From Alloclostridium intestinigallinarum (GTDB lineage: Bacteria > Bacillota > Clostridia > Christensenellales > UBA3700), in assembly GCA_904393845.1 (NCBI GenBank), contig CAJFNB010000063.1, positions 1 through 7,763 of the forward strand: 7,763 bases of DNA, in the 5' to 3' direction. Shown here piece by piece: positions 1 through 5,971 of this stretch. The notes under the pieces were generated by a model. It was not told the DNA's origin, made no database searches, and was given only the letters and a program-made list of their open reading frames with translations. The first letter of the stretch is position 1, and each line of letters starts with the position of its first letter. The position numbers and the translations under genes were made by a program.

Positions 1-247
1 ATTGGGAACGGCGTGACAAGCATCGGTGAGGAGGCATTCTATCAATGCAGCGGTTTGACAAGCGTCACGATTGGGAACGGCGTGACAAGCATCGGTGAGC
101 GTGCATTCTCCTGGTGCAGCGGTTTGACAAGCGTCACGATCGGGAACGGCGTGACAAGCATCGGCGAGCAGGCATTCTACGGATGCAGCGATTTGACAAG
201 TATAACAATTCCCGACAGCGTGACAAGCATCGGCTATAGTGCGTTCA
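1..247 (+). repeat. 69-bp tandem LRR-coding repeat, block 1
   Basis: Units begin at 1, 70, 139 and 208, an exact 69-bp period. The first three share the Ile-Gly-Asn-Gly start and are nearly identical at DNA level; the fourth starts with the Ile-Pro-Asp-Ser variant and breaks off into non-repeat sequence. The block continues beyond the left edge of the window. Confidence 0.9.
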
Positions 248-1593
248 GTGCGGATGATAATCATACATTGATAATTCAATGTGAAGCCAACAGTCGTCCG
301 AGCGGTTGGGATGAAAATTGGACGTCGTGCATCGTGGTGTGGGGGTATCCCGATAATAATATCGCAACCGATGGAAACACCTATTACACTGATGATTTTG
401 GCATAACGTATCTGTTAAGCGACGGAAATGCAACGGTGGTTGGTGTGGCAAAAGGGCAGAATAGCGTGTTAACGATTCCCGAGCAAATTGAATACAACGG
501 CAATAGCTATGTAGTCACGGAGATAGCAGAGAAGGTACTTTATGATCATGACGATTTGACAAGCATTGTCATCCCAGACAGCGTGACAAGCATCGGTAGC
601 CGCGCATTCTACGGATGCAGTGGTTTGACAAGCGTTACGATTGGAAATAGCGTGACAAGCATCGGCTCTGATGCATTCTACGGGTGCTTAAAGCTCATTG
701 AAGTGTATAACAAGAGTGCGCTCGATATAGTTGCCGGCAGTCTCGGGCATGGATATATCGGAGCATATGCAAAGAATGTATACACCGAAGAAGGAGGGTC
801 TCAAATCTCTAATACCGACGACGGCTATCGGTTCTTGTATGACGGAGAGAACGGCTATTTGATAGGATACTATGGCCCCGACAGTGAGATAACCCTTCCG
901 TCATCCTTTGTAGCTTATGACGGAACTGCTGTCTATGAATACGGAATCTACGCAAATGCGCTTTATGGTTGCGACAATTTGACAACCATCATGATTTCGG
1001 ATGGAGCGACAAGCATCGGAAGTAGTGCATTCTACGGATGCAGCGGTTTGACAAGCATTACGATCCCCGACAGCGTGACAAGTATCGGCTATGAGGCATT
1101 CTACGGATGCAGCGGTTTGACAAGCGTCACGATTCCGGACAGCGTGACAAGCATCGACTCTTATGCATTCTACGGATGCAGTGGTTTGACAAGCATCACG
1201 ATCCCGGACAGCGTGACCAGCATCGGCTACAGTGTATTCTCCGGATGCAGCGATTTGACAAGCATCACAATTCCCAACAGCGTGACAAGCATCGGCTGGG
1301 GTGAATTCGCAGATTGTAGTGGGTTGACAAGCATAACTATCCCGGACAGCGTGATAATCATCGGTGATTATGCATTCTCCAACTGCAGCGGTTTGACAAG
1401 CATTACGATCCCCGACAGCGTGACAAGCATCGGCGATTATGCATTCCGTGGATGCAGCGGTTTGACTGCGATCAACTTCCAAGGCACTATGGCGCAATGG
1501 CAGGCGATCGAAAAGGCTACATATTGGGATAACTCAACCGGAGAATATGCCGTCATATGTACCGACGGCACAATCAGCAAAGCCGACGCTTGA
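1..1593 (+). CDS. BspA-like leucine-rich-repeat surface protein, 3' part (5' end outside window)
   Basis: The frame is open from base 1, so the gene starts upstream; the GTG at 13 is an internal Val codon of a repeat. The visible 530 codons are built from 23-residue LRR_5/BspA-type units of the form IPDSVTSIG-x-x-AF-x-GCSGLTSIT, in three blocks (codons about 1-80, 191-230 and 332-492). The blocks are separated by two non-repeat segments, each rich in Asp, Tyr and Gly. After the last repeat comes a tail with the pattern FQGT-x-x-QW and WDNSTGEY...CTDGTI, which commonly closes such proteins. Family members are surface or secreted proteins in gut and oral bacteria and eukaryotic parasites, often linked to adhesion. 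The C-terminus has no LPXTG motif, membrane helix or cell-wall domain, so any signal or anchor must be in the missing N-terminus. Family identity is firm; ligand and role are unknown. Confidence 0.92.
   Translation: MGNGVTSIGEEAFYQCSGLTSVTIGNGVTSIGERAFSWCSGLTSVTIGNGVTSIGEQAFYGCSDLTSITIPDSVTSIGYSAFSADDNHTLIIQCEANSRPSGWDENWTSCIVVWGYPDNNIATDGNTYYTDDFGITYLLSDGNATVVGVAKGQNSVLTIPEQIEYNGNSYVVTEIAEKVLYDHDDLTSIVIPDSVTSIGSRAFYGCSGLTSVTIGNSVTSIGSDAFYGCLKLIEVYNKSALDIVAGSLGHGYIGAYAKNVYTEEGGSQISNTDDGYRFLYDGENGYLIGYYGPDSEITLPSSFVAYDGTAVYEYGIYANALYGCDNLTTIMISDGATSIGSSAFYGCSGLTSITIPDSVTSIGYEAFYGCSGLTSVTIPDSVTSIDSYAFYGCSGLTSITIPDSVTSIGYSVFSGCSDLTSITIPNSVTSIGWGEFADCSGLTSITIPDSVIIIGDYAFSNCSGLTSITIPDSVTSIGDYAFRGCSGLTAINFQGTMAQWQAIEKATYWDNSTGEYAVICTDGTISKADA
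571..690 (+). repeat. 69-bp LRR-coding repeat, block 2 (two units)
   Basis: Units begin at 571 and 640 with the same 69-bp spacing. They form an isolated pair between the two non-repeat segments of the surface protein. The second unit carries the Ile-Gly-Asn variant seen in block 1. Confidence 0.8.
994..1476 (+). repeat. 69-bp LRR-coding repeat, block 3 (seven units)
   Basis: Seven consecutive units begin at 994, 1063, 1132, 1201, 1270, 1339 and 1408, an unbroken 69-bp period. Most carry Ile-Pro-Asp-Ser at the start and differ mainly at the two positions after Ser-Ile-Gly and around the Phe-x-x-Cys motif. High DNA identity between units points to recent duplication or gene conversion. Confidence 0.9.
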
Positions 1594-1610
1594 TAAAGCA
1601 CACATTTGAC

Positions 1611-1638
1611 AAAAGCGGATCCTTTCGGGTCCGCTTTT
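1611..1638 (+). terminator. Rho-independent terminator of the LRR gene
   Basis: Arms AAAAGCGGATCC and GGGTCCGCTTTT pair over 12 bp (one G-U) around a UUUC loop, 17 bases after the stop codon. The A-run and T-run sit inside the stem, so it can also work on the minus strand. Confidence 0.85.
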
Positions 1639-1715
1639 GCAATGCATCAGAAAAGAGAATGATATCTCTTCCGAATACTTGCCTTGCGATGGTTTGTAGG
1701 TTTGTCAAACATTTA

Positions 1716-1898
1716 TTACACATTGTCGTTAAAAAAAGAAGCCAGGTATACGTTGGGCGATTTCCGGCCGAGAGGGCGTATAGGAGTGTTGTTATACTCT
1801 CGCATGCATTGCTTTAATTGTCTTTGCAGGTCGTCATTTGCATACAAAAAAAGCCGCTGTATCAGGCGGTTTATTGTTGCAGGGATTCGGCGTTGCAA
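1716..1898 (-). pseudogene. Remnant of a DDE (rve-type) transposase, C-terminal fragment
   Basis: The minus-strand reading frame ends in Arg-Glu-Tyr-Asn-Asn-Thr-Pro followed by RPLGRKSPNVYL. This is the pattern (YNN-x-P-x-x-x-LG-x-x-SP) at the end of integrase-core transposases of the IS30/IS481/IS3-like kind. Only about 40 codons before the stop look transposase-like, starting near LYANDDLQRQLKQCM. The frame is open to an in-frame TAA at 1920-1922, with no catalytic Asp/Glu region and no ribosome binding site, so it cannot make an active enzyme. The upstream sequence, including a seven-base homopolymer, probably reflects decay. The exact IS family cannot be fixed from this stub. Chance resemblance is possible but unlikely given the order of conserved residues. 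Confidence 0.55.
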
Positions 1899-1905
1899 AT
1901 GACGA
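1831..1905. repeat. 12-bp perfect inverted repeat enclosing a small hairpin
   Basis: TCGTCATTTGCA at 1831-1842 is repeated in inverted orientation at 1894-1905. The 51 bases between contain a second short hairpin (AAGCCGC at 1850-1856 with GCGGTTT at 1865-1871). Read on the minus strand, that inner hairpin is followed by seven T's, like a weak terminator. The left arm lies within codons of the transposase remnant. It could be a fold-back scar of element decay or a small structured RNA. Confidence 0.5.
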
Positions 1906-1930
1906 TGCGGGAGAATCTGTTACAGCGCAT

Positions 1931-1961
1931 TAAAAAGGAACGGCGTTTAAGCCGTTCCTTT
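1931..1961 (-). terminator. Rho-independent terminator of tRNA-Thr
   Basis: On the minus strand, arms AAAGGAACGGC and GCCGTTCCTTT form a perfect 11-bp stem with a 6-base loop, followed by two more T's. The stem begins two bases after the CCA end of the tRNA gene, so it ends that transcript. Confidence 0.85.
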
Positions 1962-1962
1962 G

Positions 1963-2038
<76 letters not shown>

Positions 2039-2056
2039 GCATTCAATTGCCTAATT

Positions 2057-2085
2057 ATTATAATTGATTGAAACACGCATGTCAA
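2057..2085 (-). promoter_or_regulatory. Consensus promoter of tRNA-Thr
   Basis: On the minus strand, TTGACA (2085-2080) and TATAAT (2062-2057) are separated by exactly 17 bases, a perfect sigma-70/sigma-A match. The predicted start near 2050 gives a leader of about 12 bases before the tRNA, as expected for a highly expressed stable RNA. Confidence 0.88.
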
Positions 2086-2102
2086 TTGTTTTTGCGGTGT
2101 AA

Positions 2103-2121
2103 ATTTTCCAGGGCGGAAAAT
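2103..2121 (-). terminator. Weak terminator-like hairpin after the esterase gene
   Basis: ATTTTCC and GGAAAAT pair over 7 bp around a 5-base loop, about 50 bases past the esterase stop. On the minus strand only a short T-rich stretch follows. It is the only candidate terminator between the esterase and the tRNA promoter, so read-through into tRNA-Thr is possible. Confidence 0.3.
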
Positions 2122-2173
2122 CGGGCGGAGAGTGAGGGGGCTGGCGGTTAAGGCGCAGGGGAGAGCGGGGAAT

Positions 2174-3112
2174 TTACGGGGTGAAAATGTTTTTTACGAA
2201 GTCGTTGAGGGCGGTACGCCACACGGTGGGGGAGTGCATGCCGAGTGGAGTGGAGTAGGCGACTTGAAGGCCTATGGCTTCCAGCTTGGCTTTGAGGTTG
2301 GAGCTTACGCCTGCAAGGGTGTCGAGGTTTCCGCAGGTGACCTGGACGTAGTCGAATTTTTCGCCGTCAAGGGTGAGGTCGGGGACGTAAGAGGATGCGG
2401 AGATGACGTTGTCGCCGAAGGAGGCGGAGGAAAACGCCCCGACGCTGCCGAATACGTCCTGGTAGGCGAAAGCGGTCAGGATAGCTTCTCTGCCGCCCAT
2501 GGAAAAGCCCGCTACCGCCGTATGGGCGCGGTCTGTAAGGGTGGAGTAGGCGGAGTTGACGTAGGGCATAAGACTGCTTGTTATTTCTATTCCGGTCAGG
2601 TCGTAGGTGGCGGTCAGGTCGGGAGAGGACCAGGAAGGCTGGCTTTCGGTTGCGTTTATCAGACTGTTCACGCATATGATAATCATTTTGCCTGCGCCGT
2701 CGAAGTAGTGCGCGTTTGCGGCGATTACGTGCGCGTTCATCGGCATTCCGTATATGCCGCCCGTCCATGAAGTGTCGTCGCAGTTAAGACCGTGGAGAAG
2801 ATATAGGACGGGATAGCGGTTGTTTTCGTCGTAATCAGGGGGAAGGACTATCGTGGCGTGGTGGTCGGTGCCCGTAACCGATGAACGGTAAGTTATGCGT
2901 TGGGGCACACCGTAGGAATAGCCGTTTTGTTCTTCGTAAAACGTATAGTTTTCGGGATAGGGGGAAGAAGGGGATTCGGGAGTGTCCGGCTCCGTCTGTC
3001 CCGGCGGCGTAACGGCCGCGGGGTCTTTCTCGTCCGACGCGCACGCGGCAAGACAAAATATAAGAACGAATATCAAAGCCGCAAGGGCCGCCGTACATAA
3101 CTTCCTTTTCAT
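2174..3112 (-). CDS. Secreted lipoprotein esterase, esterase D / CE1-like alpha/beta hydrolase
   Basis: A 312-residue protein. The N-terminus is a lipoprotein signal: basic MKRK, hydrophobic core to residue 20, then LAAC with Cys24 as the lipidated residue. A Pro/Asp/Ser-rich linker runs to about residue 52. The rest matches the putative esterase family PF00756, which holds esterase D, feruloyl and acetyl-xylan esterases and enterochelin hydrolase. Visible motifs are LLHG (105-108) for the oxyanion region, GFSMGG with nucleophile Ser204, Asp264 in GNLD as the probable acid, and His293 in GMHSP followed by VW. It should act outside the membrane, most likely on acyl groups of plant polysaccharides; the substrate is not readable from sequence. 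The ATG at 3112 is chosen because it gives the intact signal peptide. No Shine-Dalgarno sequence precedes it and the promoter abuts the start codon. It is divergent from the phosphoesterase gene. Confidence 0.88.
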   Translation of the reverse strand: MKRKLCTAALAALIFVLIFCLAACASDEKDPAAVTPPGQTEPDTPESPSSPYPENYTFYEEQNGYSYGVPQRITYRSSVTGTDHHATIVLPPDYDENNRYPVLYLLHGLNCDDTSWTGGIYGMPMNAHVIAANAHYFDGAGKMIIICVNSLINATESQPSWSSPDLTATYDLTGIEITSSLMPYVNSAYSTLTDRAHTAVAGFSMGGREAILTAFAYQDVFGSVGAFSSASFGDNVISASSYVPDLTLDGEKFDYVQVTCGNLDTLAGVSSNLKAKLEAIGLQVAYSTPLGMHSPTVWRTALNDFVKNIFTP

Positions 3113-3118
3113 ACTTTA

Positions 3119-3147
3119 ATTTTATATCTTTGCGCGCGTTCCGTCAA
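3119..3147 (-). promoter_or_regulatory. Promoter of the esterase, predicting a leaderless mRNA
   Basis: On the minus strand, TTGACG (3147-3142) and TAAAAT (3124-3119) are 17 bases apart. Transcription normally begins seven bases past the last -10 base, which is 3112, the A of the start codon. No GGAGG-like sequence lies between promoter and ATG. The -35 box sits inside a GC-rich inverted repeat. Confidence 0.7.
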
Positions 3148-3163
3148 GAGGCATTCGCGCGCA
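3131..3163. promoter_or_regulatory. 8-bp inverted repeat around the esterase -35 box, possible operator
   Basis: TGCGCGCG (3131-3138) and CGCGCGCA (3156-3163) are perfect inverted copies with a 17-base spacer. The -35 hexamer of the esterase promoter (3142-3147) lies in the centre. A dimeric regulator binding here would block that promoter, and the opposite promoter starts only 26 bases away. Alternating CG runs are easily palindromic by chance, so this is suggestive only. Confidence 0.35.
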
Positions 3164-3188
3164 CGCCTTAATTTTCACTTTACCGCTA

Positions 3189-3217
3189 TTGACAAGGCGG
3201 CAAATAAATTTTATAAT
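3189..3217 (+). promoter_or_regulatory. Perfect consensus promoter of the phosphoesterase gene
   Basis: TTGACA (3189-3194), a 17-base spacer and TATAAT (3212-3217) match the sigma-A consensus at all twelve positions. Predicted start is near 3224, giving a 23-base leader with GGGAG at 3237-3241, five bases before the ATG. Confidence 0.9.
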
Positions 3218-3246
3218 ATTAACGATTAAAAATTACGGGAGACATT

Positions 3247-5409
3247 ATGGAAACGAAGTCCGATGGCGCGGCAAAGGAGTTGAAGCCGAAGCGCCGCTCC
3301 GGAAACAAGCAAAAAGTCGTGGCAATTATCATACTTACGGTATGTATTCTCGTGCTTGCCGCGGGCGTTGCGGCGGGCATTTATTTCACGATTAAAAACG
3401 ACAGGTATTCCGGCTATGTGACGGACGGCAACGGCATGCCGCTGGAAGGCGTGGCGGTCACCAACGGCAGGGACGTGGTAAAGACGGATGAAAGCGGCCA
3501 TTACGTCATGGACGGCTGGCTGAAAGACAGATTCGTCACCGTCACCATACCCACGGGCTACTGGACGGAAGATTATTATATAGAAGTGGGCGACGCCCGC
3601 GACGGCTATGACTTTACTCTGGAAAAGCGGGAGGAAGATTACACTAACCATACGTTCCTGCAGGTGTCCGACAGCGAAGTGGGCGCAGACGGCGTGGGAG
3701 AGTGGATAGATAACGTAAAGCAGACGGCGGAGGAAACGAACGCGGCGTTTATCGTACATACGGGCGACATATGTTACGAGGACGGTCTGCGCACGCATCT
3801 TTCGGGTATGAACAGCGAAAATATGCCCGCGCCCGTGCGGTATATAATGGGCAACCACGATTACATAAATTGGGGCGGATACGGCGAGGCGTATTTCGAA
3901 AGCATATACGGACCGACGTGTTATTCCTTTGAAGTGGGCATTATCCACTATGTGGTCACTCCGATAGTTCACGGCACGGACTATCTGGGCAGATACACGA
4001 ACGCGGACGTGTGGCGCTGGGTGAAGAACGACCTGGAGAACACCGACCCGGACATGAAAGTCGTGATATTCAACCACGACTACTGCACATCGGACGAGGA
4101 CGGCTTTGTGGTTGAATACGGCTTGGGCAACAAACTCGATTTGAAGGAATACGGGTTGGTTGCGTGGCTGTACGGGCATTGGCACTATAATTTAATGTAT
4201 CAGACGGAAAGCGGCGCGTTCAACATATGCACGGGACAGCCTCACGGCGGCGGAATAGATTCCACCGTGCCCGGAGTGCGCAGCGTATATATGGAAGGCG
4301 GCACGCTTAAATCTTCCGAGATACACTATTATGATTTTGAAACGGACGCGGCGCCGCAGAGCGGCTTTGACTGGACGGTGAATGTGGGCGGAAACGGCTA
4401 CTTTGCCGAACCGGTGGTGAGCGGAGATTATGTGTACGTCGCCACGGCGGACGACGGCTGGCCGAAGGAGTGCGGCGTTTACAAGCTGAACGCGTCCACA
4501 GGCGAAAAGGTATGGGAGTACGCCACGGAAGATTCAATCCGCAACTCCGTGTATCTGACGGAGGACGGCAAACTGCTGGCGCAGGACGTCAGGGGCAAGG
4601 TCTATTGCCTTGACGCGGAAAGCGGCGGACTTTTGTGGAGCACGGATACGGAGCTTTCCGCCGTGCGCAATACGGGACTCAACGTGATTGCGGACGGGGA
4701 TAAAGTGTACTGCGGCGGCGCGCAGAAGAGCGTATGCCTCAACCTTTCGGACGGCTCGCTTGTGTGGGAAACGGAAAATTCCAGGGCGAATTCTTCCCCC
4801 ACGAGAATGGTTGTAAGCGGCGATCTGCTTCTTGTCGGTTCGCAATGGGACGAACTTATCGCATACGATAAAAATACCGGAAAGCGCGTATGGAGCAATG
4901 ACGGCGACGGCATACGCTACCGCACTTCCACGCCGTTTATTTACGAAGGCGGAATTTACGTGACGACCGGAAGCAGTATACTGGAACTCGACCCCTCGGA
5001 CGGAGAGGTGAAACGCAGCGCCTCGTTTGAAGGGTTCAACTTCGATACCGCCACTATTCCGTACGTATCCGACGACGTCGTTTGTCTGGGCACGGCTGAC
5101 AGCGGCCTTGCGGCGGTAAATCTGCAAACGCTCGAACTCGAATGGAACTTTACCGGAATAGGCGGAGCGCTGGTGAGCAGCACCCCGTATACCCAGCCCG
5201 GAACAAAGCAGATACAGAGCGGAGTGGTAGAGCTGAACGGCAGTCTTTACTTCGGCGGCATGGACGGCTTTGTGTATAAGCTGGGTAAGCAGGGCAATCC
5301 GCTTGCAAAGGCGGAGGTTTGTTCGCCCATTCTCGCCGCGCCCGCAATTTACGGCGACAGTCTGATCGTAGTCGATTTCTCCGGAAACGTGACGAAAGTA
5401 ACGCTGTAG
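3247..5409 (+). CDS. Membrane-anchored metallophosphoesterase fused to a PQQ-type beta-propeller
   Basis: A 720-residue protein. A Lys/Arg-rich cytoplasmic tail precedes one membrane helix (about 23-48), so the rest is probably extracytoplasmic. Residues 55-125 (GYVTDGNG-x-PLEGVAV, KTDESGHY) resemble the Ig-like N-terminal domain of calcineurin-like phosphoesterases (MetallophosN). The catalytic domain spans about 133-362 with GD (173-174), GNHD (202-205), NHD (276-278) and GHWH (310-313), all metal-binding motifs of the fold. The first motif is Asp142-Ser-Glu144 where many members have Asp-x-His. Residues 374-720 form a propeller: seven blade signatures like VYKLNASTGEKVW begin near 411, 452, 494, 536, 577, 620 and 676. 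The N-terminal Trp376 strand plus the C-terminal GNVTKV can close an eighth blade. The start follows GGGAG at a five-base spacing. It likely hydrolyses a phosphodiester or phosphomonoester at the cell surface; the substrate is unknown. Confidence 0.88.
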   Translation: METKSDGAAKELKPKRRSGNKQKVVAIIILTVCILVLAAGVAAGIYFTIKNDRYSGYVTDGNGMPLEGVAVTNGRDVVKTDESGHYVMDGWLKDRFVTVTIPTGYWTEDYYIEVGDARDGYDFTLEKREEDYTNHTFLQVSDSEVGADGVGEWIDNVKQTAEETNAAFIVHTGDICYEDGLRTHLSGMNSENMPAPVRYIMGNHDYINWGGYGEAYFESIYGPTCYSFEVGIIHYVVTPIVHGTDYLGRYTNADVWRWVKNDLENTDPDMKVVIFNHDYCTSDEDGFVVEYGLGNKLDLKEYGLVAWLYGHWHYNLMYQTESGAFNICTGQPHGGGIDSTVPGVRSVYMEGGTLKSSEIHYYDFETDAAPQSGFDWTVNVGGNGYFAEPVVSGDYVYVATADDGWPKECGVYKLNASTGEKVWEYATEDSIRNSVYLTEDGKLLAQDVRGKVYCLDAESGGLLWSTDTELSAVRNTGLNVIADGDKVYCGGAQKSVCLNLSDGSLVWETENSRANSSPTRMVVSGDLLLVGSQWDELIAYDKNTGKRVWSNDGDGIRYRTSTPFIYEGGIYVTTGSSILELDPSDGEVKRSASFEGFNFDTATIPYVSDDVVCLGTADSGLAAVNLQTLELEWNFTGIGGALVSSTPYTQPGTKQIQSGVVELNGSLYFGGMDGFVYKLGKQGNPLAKAEVCSPILAAPAIYGDSLIVVDFSGNVTKVTL

Positions 5410-5447
5410 GCGGAACGGAAGGTTTAACCCCGGCTGCAAGAGGCCGG

Positions 5448-5473
5448 AAAGGCGGCGGAAAAGCCGCCTTTTT
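5448..5473 (+). terminator. Rho-independent terminator of the phosphoesterase gene
   Basis: AAAGGCGGC and GCCGCCTTT form a 9-bp stem around GGAAAA, ending in a run of five T's. It begins 38 bases after the stop codon, just past a smaller CCGGC/GCCGG hairpin (5430-5447). Confidence 0.88.
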
Positions 5474-5485
5474 CAACGTCCGCAA

Positions 5486-5515
5486 GTTCCCGGATATGAA
5501 AAATCCGAGCGGAAC
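5486..5515. repeat. Bulged hairpin abutting the MITE-like element
   Basis: GTTCCCGGAT (5486-5495) pairs with ATCCG (5503-5507) and GGAAC (5511-5515), leaving a three-base bulge and a seven-base loop. It ends one base before the left terminal repeat of the neighbouring element, so it may mark the insertion target. Confidence 0.5.
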
Positions 5516-5516
5516 G

Positions 5517-5756
5517 GGTACCCGTAGTGGGCCCCGGTAGAACACTTTAATCGTACTGCTTTCGGGCGGCGAGCCGCCGCAGGCTGATTACTCTGCGAAG
5601 AAAGCAATTCGGCATTATCGCTTGATTACTTCGCAGATTATCATGGGTGGAGCGCCACGCTCTCCCGCTGAAAGCAAAGCATTTTACAACCCGACATATA
5701 CACATATTTTATGTTTTACCGTAAAATGTGTTCTACTGAGGCCCACTACGGGTACC
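5517..5756. mobile_element. 240-bp MITE-like palindromic element with 29-bp terminal inverted repeats
   Basis: The ends, 5517-5545 and 5728-5756, are inverted copies matching at 27 of 29 positions and beginning GGTACCCGTAGTGGGCC. The symmetry continues inward in weaker form: GCTTTC near the GC-rich patch on the left has a GCTTTC counterpart on the opposite strand on the right. CTGCGAAG (5593-5600) pairs with CTTCGCAG (5629-5636). Each arm also carries its own side hairpin, GGCGGC/GCCGCC at 5565-5578 and GAGCG/CGCTC at 5650-5662. The right arm has an extra AT-rich stretch. No plausible protein is encoded. I see no clear target-site duplication: left flank GGAACG, right flank AAAAAA. Terminal repeats, small size and intergenic location fit a miniature non-autonomous transposon; a structured non-coding RNA locus is the alternative. 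Confidence 0.65.
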
Positions 5757-5890
5757 AAAAAATTTTTTATCCGAACGTTTTTTCTCGATTTTCAGACAAT
5801 ATATATGAAAAATGTTAAGAATATGGCGTAAAATACGGGTATTGTTGAACATTATTTCTAAAAATCGACACTTTATATTATTATAAGCTG
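5757..5890. other. AT-rich intergenic spacer
   Basis: Between the MITE-like element and the next promoter, the sequence is strongly AT-rich, starting with AAAAAATTTTTT. I see no gene, convincing hairpin or promoter. A/T tracts just upstream of the -35 box could act as an UP-like element or reflect older insertion debris. Confidence 0.4.
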
Positions 5891-5920
5891 TTGACACGGC
5901 GGCGTAAGCGTTGCTATAAT
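5891..5920 (+). promoter_or_regulatory. Consensus promoter of the small membrane protein gene
   Basis: TTGACA (5891-5896) and TATAAT (5915-5920) are both perfect, with an 18-base spacer. Predicted start near 5927 gives a leader of about 45 bases. Confidence 0.88.
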
Positions 5921-5958
5921 TAGGGCAGAACATGACTTCCGCACGGCGGGAGAAATTC

Positions 5959-5965
5959 AAGGAGG
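5959..5965 (+). promoter_or_regulatory. Strong ribosome binding site
   Basis: AAGGAGG lies six bases before the ATG at 5972 and fixes that start. It is the best Shine-Dalgarno match in the window. Confidence 0.85.
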
Positions 5966-5971
5966 ACAATT

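Noticed and set aside
901..1497. Long minus-strand open frame of 198 codons under the LRR gene
   Set aside because: It is a periodic antisense reading of the 69-bp repeats (recurring DACQTAAS-like text) with no ribosome binding site; the plus-strand LRR frame explains it.
1831..1905. Integron attC site
   Set aside because: The length and fold-back resemble attC, but the core GTTRRRY/RYYYAAC motifs are absent and there is no integrase or cassette array.
2132..2770. Plus-strand open frame of 212 codons opposite the esterase
   Set aside because: The Gly/Val-rich text without domain structure is the mirror of the GC-rich esterase gene, whose lipobox and catalytic motifs are on the minus strand.
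3226..4185. Minus-strand open frame of 319 codons opposite the phosphoesterase
   Set aside because: Its His/Val/Arg-rich composition is typical of an antisense shadow; the plus frame carries complete phosphoesterase motifs. The same holds for 4534-5439 on the minus strand.
5517..5756. CRISPR repeat or riboswitch
   Set aside because: There is one inverted pair, not regularly spaced direct repeats, and no known riboswitch core or downstream gene in a suitable position; the following gene has its own promoter.
5622..5831. Short frames of about 70 codons within the MITE-like element on both strands
   Set aside because: They cross the terminal repeat into AT-rich spacer, lack start signals, and are explained by the non-coding palindromic element.
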